A stretch of DNA of 8,234 bases from an uncultured Kiritimatiellota bacterium (GCA_934667295.1 CAKULR010000071.1:1-8234); one strand, 5' to 3'. Shown: positions 1 through 6,000, counted from the first letter of the stretch. Translations and numbers: made by a program. The notes: generated by a model not told the origin, from the letters alone.

Positions 1-42
1 GCCCTCCCGTTTGGGCCAACGTACCCGTGCGGGTCCACGCAA

Positions 43-117
43 TTTAAAGCCGCGCAGCGGCGATTTAAAGGCCGAAGGCCGACTTAACCACTTAAAGCCG
101 CGTAGCGGCGACCTGAA
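43..117. repeat. F repeats: three TTAAAG-flanked mini-hairpins
   Basis: Three short hairpins follow one another: 49-61 (GCCGC, loop GCA, GCGGC), 70-80 (GGCC, loop GAA, GGCC) and 97-109 (GCCGC, loop GTA, GCGGC). Each is preceded by TTTAAAG or CTTAAAG and followed by CGA or GAC. The stem bases differ between units while the C-GNA-G loop pattern stays the same. Upstream, 23-34 is another small palindrome (ACCCG, TG, CGGGT). I see no gene in 1-137. The last unit ends about five bases before the -10 element of the first gene, so the repeats occupy the whole region where a -35 box would lie. Confidence 0.75.
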
Positions 118-121
118 AATA

Positions 122-130
122 TGTTAAACT
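122..130 (+). promoter_or_regulatory. Extended -10 promoter element for the first GYF gene
   Basis: The bases read TGTTAAACT, an extended -10 (TGn followed by TAAACT, 4 of 6 to TATAAT). No -35 is recognisable 17 bases upstream (102-107), where the third repeat hairpin lies. Only seven bases separate the hexamer from the ATG at 138, so transcription would begin at or next to the start codon, and no Shine-Dalgarno sequence is present. This is inferred from sequence alone. Confidence 0.45.
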
Positions 131-137
131 ATGCGGC

Positions 138-1022
138 ATGGAAAAATGGTACGTCAGGAACACGGCGGGAAAGGTGTTCGGGCCGATCGATCTGGAGACG
201 CTGAAGGCGTGGGTCAAGGACGGCCGCGTTGAACCGCTTGCGGGGGTTTCGGCCGATCTGCAGAACTGGATGCTCGCACCGCTGAAGCCGGAGCTGGAGA
301 TGAACTGGGTTGTGGAGAACAACCCCGGGCAGTTCTACGGCCCCACGCACCGGTCGGTGGTGGAGGACCTGGTGAAGGCCGGTTCGCTCTCCCGCGACGC
401 GCGCTTCTTCCAGGACGACCGGGGCGCGGCGGACGCGCGCATCCGCGCGCTGGCAAACGCCGTCGCCGCGAAGGAGGCGGAGATCAGCCGCCGCGAGGGG
501 GCGCTCGCCGAGGCCCAGAGGCAGGTCGCGAAGCGCGAGCTCGCGCTCGCCGCCGCGCAGAAGGCCGTCGCGCAGCGCGACGACCGCGTGGCCGACCTCG
601 TCGCGACGCTCGCGCAGCGGGACGGGCAGATCGACGCGCTCGGAAAGGCGCTCAAGCTGAAGGAGGGCGAGCTTGTGCGCGCCGCCGACGACCTGGCGCG
701 GAAGACGGCCGAGATGGCGGCGACGCGCCAGGAGGTGATGCAGCGGGACGAGGAGATCGCCGATCTCAGGAACCAGCTTGCGGCGCGGGACGCGGTGCAT
801 GAGCGCGCGTGGACGACCGAGGTCGTGGAGCCGGAGGTGGTGGTGGACGAGATGCCGCCGCCCGTCGCGCGTCAGGCGTTCGGGTTCGGGACGTCCGGCG
901 GCGCGTCGTCGGGCCGCCCCGTCACGGCGTCGTCGCTCGCCGACCTGGAGCGGCGGGCCCAGGAGGAGCTTGCGCGCATGGGCGCGGGCGCGGCGAAGAA
1001 GTTCTTCAAGTTCCGGGCCTGA
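138..1022 (+). CDS. Tandem GYF_2-like domain protein with coiled coil (294 aa)
   Basis: Residues 3-50 match the GYF_2 pattern: WYV near the start, FGPI at 14-17, a helix ending in DGR, and W44 followed by MLAPL. Residues 57-95 look like a second, shorter copy (NWVVE, then FYGP). In known families GYF-type domains bind proline-rich peptides or other partners. Residues 109-218 form an Ala/Arg/Glu-rich coiled coil built largely of 14-residue units, many containing QRD or KRE near the start. A Pro/Gly/Ser linker (about 228-262) and a short helix ending in KKFFKFRA close the protein. There is no signal peptide or membrane segment, so a cytoplasmic scaffold or adaptor is likely. The start follows an extended -10 by seven bases and has no Shine-Dalgarno, suggesting a leaderless message. 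The next gene begins 20 bases downstream. The specific function is unknown; the domain call is from motif reading only. Confidence 0.85.
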   Translation: MEKWYVRNTAGKVFGPIDLETLKAWVKDGRVEPLAGVSADLQNWMLAPLKPELEMNWVVENNPGQFYGPTHRSVVEDLVKAGSLSRDARFFQDDRGAADARIRALANAVAAKEAEISRREGALAEAQRQVAKRELALAAAQKAVAQRDDRVADLVATLAQRDGQIDALGKALKLKEGELVRAADDLARKTAEMAATRQEVMQRDEEIADLRNQLAARDAVHERAWTTEVVEPEVVVDEMPPPVARQAFGFGTSGGASSGRPVTASSLADLERRAQEELARMGAGAAKKFFKFRA

Positions 1023-1042
1023 TGGACGGAGGAGGCGGAGCG

Positions 1043-2158
1043 ATGGACAGGCACTGGTGGCTGCGCGTGCAAGACGAGACCTTCGGTCCCGTCACGCGGG
1101 AAGGGCTGCTCGAATGGGCGCGCATGGGGCGCATCCAGCCCGGGCAGGACGTCTCGGAGGACGGCGAGCACTGGACGCCCGCCACGGACGTCGCGTTCCT
1201 CGACATGCGCTGGTCGATCGACATCGGCGACGGCACGCCGCGCGGGCCCTTCAACAAACAGGCCGCCCAGGCCCTGCTCGCGAGCGGGCGTCTGCCGCCG
1301 GGAAGCCGCCTCGTGGAGGTGGCGCCCGTTCCCGCCGCGCCGCCCGATGTGCCGCCCGCTCCGCCGGAGCCGTCGCCCGCCCCCGTGGAGGCCCCCGCCG
1401 CCCCGGAAGCGGAAGCCGCGCCGGAACCGGCCGCCCCGGAAGCCGCGCCGTGTCCTGTGTCGCCGGCGCAAGCCGGCGAGGTGGCGGAGCTGAAGCTGCA
1501 GGTGGAGACGCTGGCCGACGAGCTGAAGCGCATGCCGCCCACGGCGCGCCTCGCGGCGGACGCGCAGACTGCGGTCTACGCGCTCATGAAGGACGAAGCG
1601 GACGAGCTGGCCGCCGCGCTGGAGGCCGAGAACAAGGAGGCCGAGGCCCTGCGCGAATACCGCCGGCGGCGGATCGACCGCCTGCTCGCGCGCCGCCAGG
1701 AAATCCTCAAGCGCATCGGGACGGACGCGGAGGACATGACGCGGCGCGCGCTGCGGATGTACCCGGAGGACCCGCGCACCGTCCACATGCGGCAGGAGCT
1801 GGACGCCCTGCGCGTGTTGCAGGAGCGGTCCGCGCAGGAGGCCGAGCGGAAGGTCCGCGACCTCGCCGCCAAGCTGCGCGAACGCGACGCCGAGGTGAAG
1901 CGCCTGCGCGAACAGGCGGCGGACGCGACGGTGATCTACCGCCAGCTGCAGGATGTGCGCGAGAAGCTGATGACGCGCGAGAAGGAGCTGATGGAGGAGC
2001 GGCAGAAGAGCGAGGCCGAGCGCCAGCAGCACGCGGCGGCGCAACAGGCCCTGCTCGCGCGCCTGTCGTCCCTGGAGATGGGCATGCCGGGCACCACGAA
2101 CCAGTCCCGCGAAGCGCGCAACGTGCGCCTCGCCCCGTGGATGGGGCTGAAGAAATAG
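1043..2158 (+). CDS. Second tandem GYF_2-like / coiled-coil protein (371 aa)
   Basis: I chose the ATG at 1043 because GGAGG at 1031-1035 sits seven bases upstream. An earlier ATG at 1022 overlaps the previous stop codon and would add only seven residues (MDGGGGA); frames extending further upstream run over the previous gene. Residues 4-50 form a GYF_2-like domain (WWLRV, FGPV, then HWTPA), and 57-90 a weaker second copy (WSIDI, RGPF, SGRLPPG). Residues 93-144 are an Ala/Pro/Glu linker. About 146-345 is long, highly charged coiled coil, broken near 238-246 by MYPEDPR. The tail is ARNVRLAPWMGLKK. No export signal or membrane helix is seen. The plan matches the preceding gene, so the two are probably diverged duplicates in one operon that may form a filamentous or scaffold complex. 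A proline-rich linker beside GYF modules raises the possibility that one partner binds the other. Function unknown. Confidence 0.85.
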   Translation: MDRHWWLRVQDETFGPVTREGLLEWARMGRIQPGQDVSEDGEHWTPATDVAFLDMRWSIDIGDGTPRGPFNKQAAQALLASGRLPPGSRLVEVAPVPAAPPDVPPAPPEPSPAPVEAPAAPEAEAAPEPAAPEAAPCPVSPAQAGEVAELKLQVETLADELKRMPPTARLAADAQTAVYALMKDEADELAAALEAENKEAEALREYRRRRIDRLLARRQEILKRIGTDAEDMTRRALRMYPEDPRTVHMRQELDALRVLQERSAQEAERKVRDLAAKLRERDAEVKRLREQAADATVIYRQLQDVREKLMTREKELMEERQKSEAERQQHAAAQQALLARLSSLEMGMPGTTNQSREARNVRLAPWMGLKK

Positions 2159-2190
2159 AAGTGCCGTCCGCGCCGTGCAGATGTCGTTTA

Positions 2191-2224
2191 TGGTAGAATA
2201 TTCGCACCTCAGTTTCCCAAGGAG
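2191..2224 (+). promoter_or_regulatory. Extended -10 promoter and ribosome site of the IMP cyclohydrolase gene
   Basis: TGGTAGAAT at 2191-2199 is an extended -10 (5 of 6 to TATAAT after TGn). It sits inside TTTATGGTAGAAT, almost the same string as before the ATPase gene at 4034-4046. No -35 is seen. AAGGAG at 2219-2224 is a strong Shine-Dalgarno, six bases before the ATG at 2231. The predicted leader is about 25 nt, unlike the near-leaderless genes at 138 and 4055. Confidence 0.55.
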
Positions 2225-2230
2225 TCTTAT

Positions 2231-2911
2231 ATGGCGTTGAACATTGTGAAGGACATTGACGCGCGCGTCGCCGTCAGGCACGTGCTGATGAGCGTATCGG
2301 ACAAGACCGGGCTCGACACGTTCGTGCCGGCGCTCGTGAAGGCGTGTCCGGGCGTGAAGATCTACTCGACGGGCGGCACCTACGCGAAGGTGAGGGACAT
2401 CCTCGGGTCGGCGGCGGCGGATACGCTCGTCGCGGTGAGCGCCTACACGGGCCAGCCGGAGATGCAGGGCGGCCTCGTGAAGACGCTCGACTTCAAGATC
2501 TACCTCGGCCTCCTGAGCGAGACGTACAACGCCGCGCACCAGGCGGACCTGAAGCGCCTCGACGCCCGGCCGATCGACATGGTGGTGGTGAACCTCTACC
2601 CGTTCCGGCAGACCGTCGCCCAGGCGGGCGTGACGCCCGAGATGGCGCGCACGAACATCGACATCGGCGGCCCGTGCATGGTGCGCGCCTCGGCCAAGAA
2701 CTACCTGCGCGTCGCCTCCGTGACGGACCCGCTCGACTATCCGAGCCTCGCGGCCGAGCTGGCGGACCACGGCGGCACGATCGGCCTCGACACCCGCTTC
2801 AAGTTGATGAAGAAGGCGTTCACGCACACGGCCCAGTACGACGCGGCGATTTCCGAATTCTTCACCACCCGCACCTGGGACGAAATCAACGGCACCTACG
2901 TGCAGCACTAA
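2231..2911 (+). CDS. purH: Stand-alone IMP cyclohydrolase (PurH N-terminal half, 226 aa)
   Basis: The product closes the ring of FAICAR to give IMP, the last step of de novo purine synthesis, in the cytoplasm. The IMP-cyclohydrolase/MGS-like fold is clear: SVSDKTG at 21-27, YSTGGT at 45-50, YTGQPEM at 72-78, VKTL at 83-86, NLYPF at 121-125, NIDIGG at 142-147 and AKN at 155-157. Residues matching the catalytic Lys, Tyr, Asp and Lys of bifunctional PurH/ATIC are kept (K84, Y123, D144, K156). Usual PurH is about 520 residues with a C-terminal AICAR formyltransferase; here the protein stops after 226 residues, and the following sequence does not encode that domain. The usual GRVKTLHP motif is altered: Leu replaces Arg before VKT, and LDF replaces LHP. 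The start is fixed by AAGGAG six bases upstream. AICAR formylation must be done elsewhere, by a separate PurH-C or a PurP-type enzyme. MGS-fold alternatives are less likely because NLYPF and DIGG are present. Confidence 0.9.
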   Translation: MALNIVKDIDARVAVRHVLMSVSDKTGLDTFVPALVKACPGVKIYSTGGTYAKVRDILGSAAADTLVAVSAYTGQPEMQGGLVKTLDFKIYLGLLSETYNAAHQADLKRLDARPIDMVVVNLYPFRQTVAQAGVTPEMARTNIDIGGPCMVRASAKNYLRVASVTDPLDYPSLAAELADHGGTIGLDTRFKLMKKAFTHTAQYDAAISEFFTTRTWDEINGTYVQH

Positions 2912-2912
2912 T

Positions 2913-2944
2913 CCCCAATCCCCATTCCCAACCTCCCACTCCCC
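2913..2944 (-). repeat. C-rich spacer with G-quadruplex potential on the minus strand
   Basis: The spacer between the cyclohydrolase stop and the next ATG is a run of C-tracts separated mostly by ACT/AAT/ATT: 2913-2916, 2920-2923, 2927-2929, 2935-2937 and 2941-2944. Read on the minus strand these are five G-tracts of three or four with loops of 3-5 bases, a canonical quadruplex pattern. Such C-rich strings recur between genes in many bacteria. A related G-rich word occurs in the opposite orientation at 7957-7977. Confidence 0.65.
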
Positions 2945-2954
2945 ACTTTCCGCC

Positions 2955-3791
2955 ATGAAGAGCCAGCTCAACCTTCTCAACCAGCTCCAGGAACTCGTCC
3001 TCACGCGCGATGAACACCACCAGACCGGCGACGGGTCGCACATGGACGCCCTGGACGCCTCCATCGATGCGCTCGTCGGCAAGCTCGGTCCGCAGGCCAA
3101 GGCGTTCTACCAGCGCCTCTACAAGAAGGACCACGTGGTGATGGCGCCGATGGTGAACGGGTGCTGCGCGGTGTGCGGGATGCGCCTTCCGATCTCGCAG
3201 GTGCAGCAGGTGCGCCTCGCGAAGACGCTCCAGGCGTGTTCCAGCTGCGGGCGCATCATCTACGACGAGGAGGAGGACGCGCCGCGCTCCGTCGCGGAGA
3301 AGCCCGCCCGCGGCGAGCCCCGCAAGACGGGCATCAGCCGCTTCAGCGCGGAGGAGCTGATGGTGTGCGACCTGAAGGCCACGAAGCCCGAGGACGCGGT
3401 GCGCGAGCTGGCAGACGCGATGGCGTCGAACAAGTTCGTCTCGAACCCCGGCGCGCTCGTGGCGGCGGCGATGGAGCGCGAGGGCGTGCTTTCGACGGCG
3501 ATCGGCAACGGACTTTCGTTCCCGCACGTGCGCGGCGTGGAAGGGGGCGGCCTCACGCTCGCGCTCGGCGTCTCGAAGAAGGGCCTCGCGTGGGATGCGT
3601 CCGGCGAAGTCGTGCATCTCGTCTTCTTCAGCGTGATCCCCGTCGCGGTGAGCGCGTTCTACCTGCGCCTGATGGCCGGGCTGACGGAGGCGTTCGCGAA
3701 GGAGGAGAACCGGGACGCGCTTCTTTCCGCCACGACGCCCGCCGACCTCTGGAAGGCGTTCATGCGCACAACGCGCTACACGATCCGCTGA
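2955..3791 (+). CDS. C4 zinc ribbon fused to PTS EIIA (fructose/nitrogen type), 278 aa
   Basis: Residues 1-60 are helical and possibly coiled. A C4 zinc ribbon follows, with CAVC at 71-74 and CSSC at 95-98, resembling the zinc ribbon at the end of coiled-coil proteins of the zf-RING_7 type. After an acidic/basic linker (103-128), residues 130-275 look like a PTS EIIA type-2 domain: the string TAIGNGLSFPHVRG places the phospho-accepting His at 191. In this family the His takes phosphate from HPr/NPr; without a linked EIIB or EIIC here, a regulatory PtsN-like role is more likely than sugar uptake. The zinc ribbon suggests binding to nucleic acid or protein, so the fusion may link PTS phosphorylation to gene control (inference). 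No Shine-Dalgarno is visible before 2955; the 43-base gap to the preceding gene is C-rich, and the two may be cotranscribed. The 3' end faces the tRNA-Leu gene 10 bases away with no clear terminator. Confidence 0.85.
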   Translation: MKSQLNLLNQLQELVLTRDEHHQTGDGSHMDALDASIDALVGKLGPQAKAFYQRLYKKDHVVMAPMVNGCCAVCGMRLPISQVQQVRLAKTLQACSSCGRIIYDEEEDAPRSVAEKPARGEPRKTGISRFSAEELMVCDLKATKPEDAVRELADAMASNKFVSNPGALVAAAMEREGVLSTAIGNGLSFPHVRGVEGGGLTLALGVSKKGLAWDASGEVVHLVFFSVIPVAVSAFYLRLMAGLTEAFAKEENRDALLSATTPADLWKAFMRTTRYTIR

Positions 3792-3801
3792 GAAGGGGGG
3801 A

Positions 3802-3887
3802 TGGTGCCGGAGGAGGGACTCGAACCCTCACGCAGTTTCCTGCGGCAGATTTTGAGTCTGCTGCGGCTGCCATTACGCCACTCCGGC
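3802..3887 (-). tRNA. tRNA-Leu (CAA), with encoded CCA
   Basis: On the minus strand, acceptor GCCGGAG (from 3887) pairs with CTCCGGC (3812-3806), followed by discriminator A and an encoded CCA (3804-3802). The anticodon stem GCAGA/TCTGC holds loop CTCAAAA, giving anticodon CAA (3854-3852). The long variable arm typical of class II tRNAs is present: CGCAG, GAAA loop, CTGCG. The T arm is GAGGG/CCCTC with TTCGAGT. The gene lies five bases downstream of tRNA-Gly and is probably cotranscribed with it. No terminator is visible beyond the 3' end, which faces the convergent EIIA gene. Confidence 0.97.
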
Positions 3888-3892
3888 AGGAA

Positions 3893-3966
3893 TGGAGCGG
3901 GCGAAGGGAATCGAACCCTCGTCATCGGCTTGGAAGGCCGACGCTCTGCCATTGAGCTACGCCCGC
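3893..3966 (-). tRNA. tRNA-Gly (TCC), with encoded CCA
   Basis: On the minus strand, acceptor GCGGGCG pairs with CGCCCGC, with discriminator T and CCA encoded (3895-3893). The D arm GAGC/GCTC region reads TAGCTCAATGGCAGAGC. The anticodon stem CGGC/GCCG holds loop CTTCCAA, giving anticodon TCC (3934-3932). The T loop is TTCGATT, on a stem with one G-T pair. It is the first gene of the tRNA pair; a strong promoter lies 21 bases upstream (3987-4015). Confidence 0.97.
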
Positions 3967-3986
3967 AGGAGTGGGAAACGCGGCAA

Positions 3987-4015
3987 AGTATAGCAGAAGC
4001 GTTTCCGTCCGTCAA
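3987..4015 (-). promoter_or_regulatory. Sigma70-type promoter of the tRNA-Gly/tRNA-Leu pair
   Basis: On the minus strand, TTGACG (4015-4010) is followed by exactly 17 bases and TATACT (3992-3987). A TG one base before the hexamer also makes it an extended -10. This is the best promoter match in the window, as expected for stable RNA. Transcription would start near 3980, giving a precursor leader of about 14 nt. Its -35 box lies just upstream of the divergent ATPase promoter. Confidence 0.85.
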
Positions 4016-4037
4016 TTCCCCGTGTACCCTGTTTTTA

Positions 4038-4046
4038 TGGTATAAT
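4038..4046 (+). promoter_or_regulatory. Extended -10 promoter of the GspE/PilB ATPase gene
   Basis: TGGTATAAT is a perfect -10 hexamer with the extended TG. No -35 is recognisable at 4018-4023. Eight bases separate the hexamer from the ATG at 4055, so RNA would start about one to three bases before or at the start codon. No Shine-Dalgarno is present, so the message is probably leaderless. The preceding TTTA is shared with the promoter at 2187-2199. Confidence 0.6.
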
Positions 4047-4054
4047 TCCACGCC

Positions 4055-5752
4055 ATGGCAGAAACATCCAGAACGGCGCAGAACGTGCTGCGGGCGACGG
4101 GGCTCTACTCCGACGAGGTCCTGGCGCGCATCGGGGAGGGGCGCGCGAAGAACCCCGAGATGGGCCTCGTCGAGGCGGTCCTGAAGTTCGGCGGCGTGCG
4201 CGAGGCCGAATTCCTGCGCAGGATGGGCGAACTGCTCGGCTTCGACTACGTGGAGCTTGAGAAGGCCCAGCCGCGCCCGGATGTCCTGCAGAAGCTGCCC
4301 GCGAGCGCGGTCTACCAGTACAACGTGCTGCCGCTCCGGTTTGCGGACGGCGTGCTGACGGTCGTTTCGAGCGACCCGTTCTCCACCGTCGCGCGGGACG
4401 GCCTGCGCCTCGCGGCGGGCTGCCCCGTGGCGATCGCCCTCGCCCCGCGCGAGGAAATCGACAAGGCCGTGAAGAAGTTCTACGGCGTGGGCGCGGACGC
4501 GATCGAGAAGATGATCGAGGACGGCCGCTACGCCGTGGACGACGAGGACGGCTCGATCTCCAAGATCGACGTGGGCGCCGAGGGCGAGGAGGCCTCGATC
4601 GTCAAGTTCGTCAACCGCATCATCGCCGAGGCCGACCGCCAGGGCGCGACGGACATCCACATCGAGCCGCAGGAGACGGAGCTGCGCATCCGCTACCGCA
4701 TCGACGGCATGCTCCACAAGGTGGACGTGCCGCCGCAGCTGAACCGCCTCAAGTCGGCGATCATCTCGCGCATCAAGGTGATGGCGAACCTCGACATCGC
4801 CGAGAAGCGCCTCCCGATGGACGGGCGCATCGGCATCCGCCTCGGCGGCGAGGACATCGACATCCGCGTCTCGACGATGCCCGGCGCGTGGGGCGAATCC
4901 ATTTCGCTGCGCCTGCTCGCGAAGAGCGGCAGCTTCGTGAAGATGGCCGACCTCGGGTTCAACGAGCGCGACTTCCGGGTGGTGGACAAGATCATCCGCC
5001 GTCCGAACGGCATCTTCCTCGTGACGGGCCCGACGGGCTCCGGCAAGTCGACGTCGCTCTACTCCTTCCTCCACGAGGTGAACACGATGGACGTGCGCAT
5101 CCTCACGGCGGAGGACCCGATCGAATACCAGATGGACGGCATCATCCAGGTGCAGATGAACAAGGACATCGGCCTCGACTTCGCCCGCACGCTGCGCGCC
5201 TTCCTCCGCCAGGACCCCGACAAGATCATGGTCGGCGAAATCCGCGACCGCGAAACGGCCGAAATCGCCATCAACGCCTCCCTCACCGGCCACATGGTGT
5301 TCTCCACCCTCCACACGAACACGGCCGCCGGCGCCTTCCCGCGCATGATCGACATGGGCGTGGAGCCGTTCCTCATCGCCTCCGCCGTCGCGGGCGTGAT
5401 GGGCCAGCGCCTCTGCCGCCGCCTCTGCCCGACGTGCCGCCGCGAGGTGCCGCTCGACCGCAAGTGGTACGATCTCGACTATCCGCCCGAACGCGACACC
5501 GTCTTCGAGCCCGCCGAGGGCGGGTGCGACGCCTGCAGCCGCACGGGCTACAAGGGCCGCCGCGCGCTCTTCGAGGTGCTGGAGGTGGACGAGGACATCG
5601 AAAGCGCCATCATCAAGCGCGAGAACGCCACGCAGATCCAGCACATCTCCCTCTCGAAGGGCATGAAGACGCTGCGCGAGGACGGCTGGGCGAAGGTCTT
5701 CAGGGGCGTGACGAGCGTGGCGGAGATCCGCCGCGTGACGGAAGACCAGTAA
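4055..5752 (+). CDS. GspE/PilB-family secretion or type IV pilus assembly ATPase (565 aa)
   Basis: The product is a hexameric cytoplasmic ATPase that drives type II secretion or type IV pilus extension. Residues 1-145 form the N-terminal GspE/PilB (MshEN-like) region. The N2E region begins near 180 with the family string ATDIHIEP at 198-205. Walker A is GPTGSGKST at 325-333. The Asp box is TAEDPIEY at 351-358. The Walker B region is RQDPDKIMVGEIRD at 385-398. The His box is TGHMVFSTLHTN at 411-422. A tetracysteine zinc site is present: C458/C461 and C491/C494. Length is normal for the family. No other secretion or pilus gene is in the window, so GspE and PilB cannot be told apart. The start at 4055 matches the promoter eight bases upstream and lacks a Shine-Dalgarno. 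A hairpin begins directly after the stop codon. The retraction ATPase PilT is excluded by the N-terminal region and the zinc site. Confidence 0.95.
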   Translation: MAETSRTAQNVLRATGLYSDEVLARIGEGRAKNPEMGLVEAVLKFGGVREAEFLRRMGELLGFDYVELEKAQPRPDVLQKLPASAVYQYNVLPLRFADGVLTVVSSDPFSTVARDGLRLAAGCPVAIALAPREEIDKAVKKFYGVGADAIEKMIEDGRYAVDDEDGSISKIDVGAEGEEASIVKFVNRIIAEADRQGATDIHIEPQETELRIRYRIDGMLHKVDVPPQLNRLKSAIISRIKVMANLDIAEKRLPMDGRIGIRLGGEDIDIRVSTMPGAWGESISLRLLAKSGSFVKMADLGFNERDFRVVDKIIRRPNGIFLVTGPTGSGKSTSLYSFLHEVNTMDVRILTAEDPIEYQMDGIIQVQMNKDIGLDFARTLRAFLRQDPDKIMVGEIRDRETAEIAINASLTGHMVFSTLHTNTAAGAFPRMIDMGVEPFLIASAVAGVMGQRLCRRLCPTCRREVPLDRKWYDLDYPPERDTVFEPAEGGCDACSRTGYKGRRALFEVLEVDEDIESAIIKRENATQIQHISLSKGMKTLREDGWAKVFRGVTSVAEIRRVTEDQ

Positions 5753-5781
5753 TCGCCGTCATGTTATCTCTTTGACGGCGA
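5753..5781 (+). terminator. Terminator-like hairpin after the ATPase gene
   Basis: A perfect 9-bp stem, TCGCCGTCA (5753-5761) with TGACGGCGA (5773-5781), encloses an 11-base loop. It starts at the base after the TAA stop. No T-run follows, so it may act as an RNA 3'-end stabiliser or a weak terminator rather than a classic intrinsic one. Confidence 0.5.
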
Positions 5782-5850
5782 GACCCCGCGCCGTTCCTGC
5801 ATGTTCGTTTTCCCGGCTGCGTACCGTTTACGCAGTTGTGTGAACTGTTT

Positions 5851-5881
5851 GTCGCATCTGCGACGGATGATGTGCTATACT
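5851..5881 (+). promoter_or_regulatory. Promoter with operator-like palindrome upstream of the Crp/Fnr-family gene
   Basis: TGCTATACT at 5873-5881 is an extended -10 (5 of 6). There is no good -35 at 17 bases; instead the -35 region holds a perfect inverted repeat, GTCGCATCTGCGAC (5851-5864), two 6-base half sites around TC. Transcription would start near 5888, leaving a leader of about 235 nt before the regulator. The palindrome could be an operator, perhaps for autoregulation, but it does not match the Crp (TGTGA) or Fnr (TTGAT) consensus. Confidence 0.5.
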
Positions 5882-5927
5882 AGTCGCTGTTCCGTAACAA
5901 CGCTTTAAGCAGAAATCGCCAATTTCA

Positions 5928-6000
5928 GAAGAAAAGCGTTCTACGAGGACACGAAACGCGAATGCTCGCGTGGCGTGTCCTCGTCGTCGTGTTTTTCTTC
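5928..6000 (+). terminator. Long hairpin with T-run in the regulator leader (attenuator or small-RNA terminator)
   Basis: Nested pairing: GAAGAAAA (5928-5935) with TTTTCTTC (5993-6000); an unpaired 7x7 stretch; ACGAGGACACG (5943-5953) with CGTGTCCTCGT (5974-5984), 11 perfect pairs; AA opposite GG; then ACGCGA (5956-5961) with TCGCGT (5966-5971), closed by loop ATGC. Five T's at 5992-5996 shortly follow the main stem, and an A-rich tract precedes it, so it could terminate in either direction. It lies about 40 bases downstream of the predicted start near 5888, and its T-run ends about 120 bases before the chosen regulator start. It could end a small RNA of about 110 nt or attenuate the regulator. 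A smaller stem, GAAAT/ATTTC, lies at 5912-5926. Otherwise I see nothing in 5782-5850 and 6001-6121. Confidence 0.6.

Noticed and set aside
872..3100. Minus-strand open frame of 742 codons across the GYF and cyclohydrolase genes
   Set aside because: It is a shadow of high-GC coding DNA: Arg/Leu/His-rich composition, no domain, and well-supported genes on the plus strand.
3776..5644. Minus-strand open frame of 622 codons opposite the ATPase
   Set aside because: It runs through both tRNA genes and mirrors the codon bias of the ATPase; no motif supports it.
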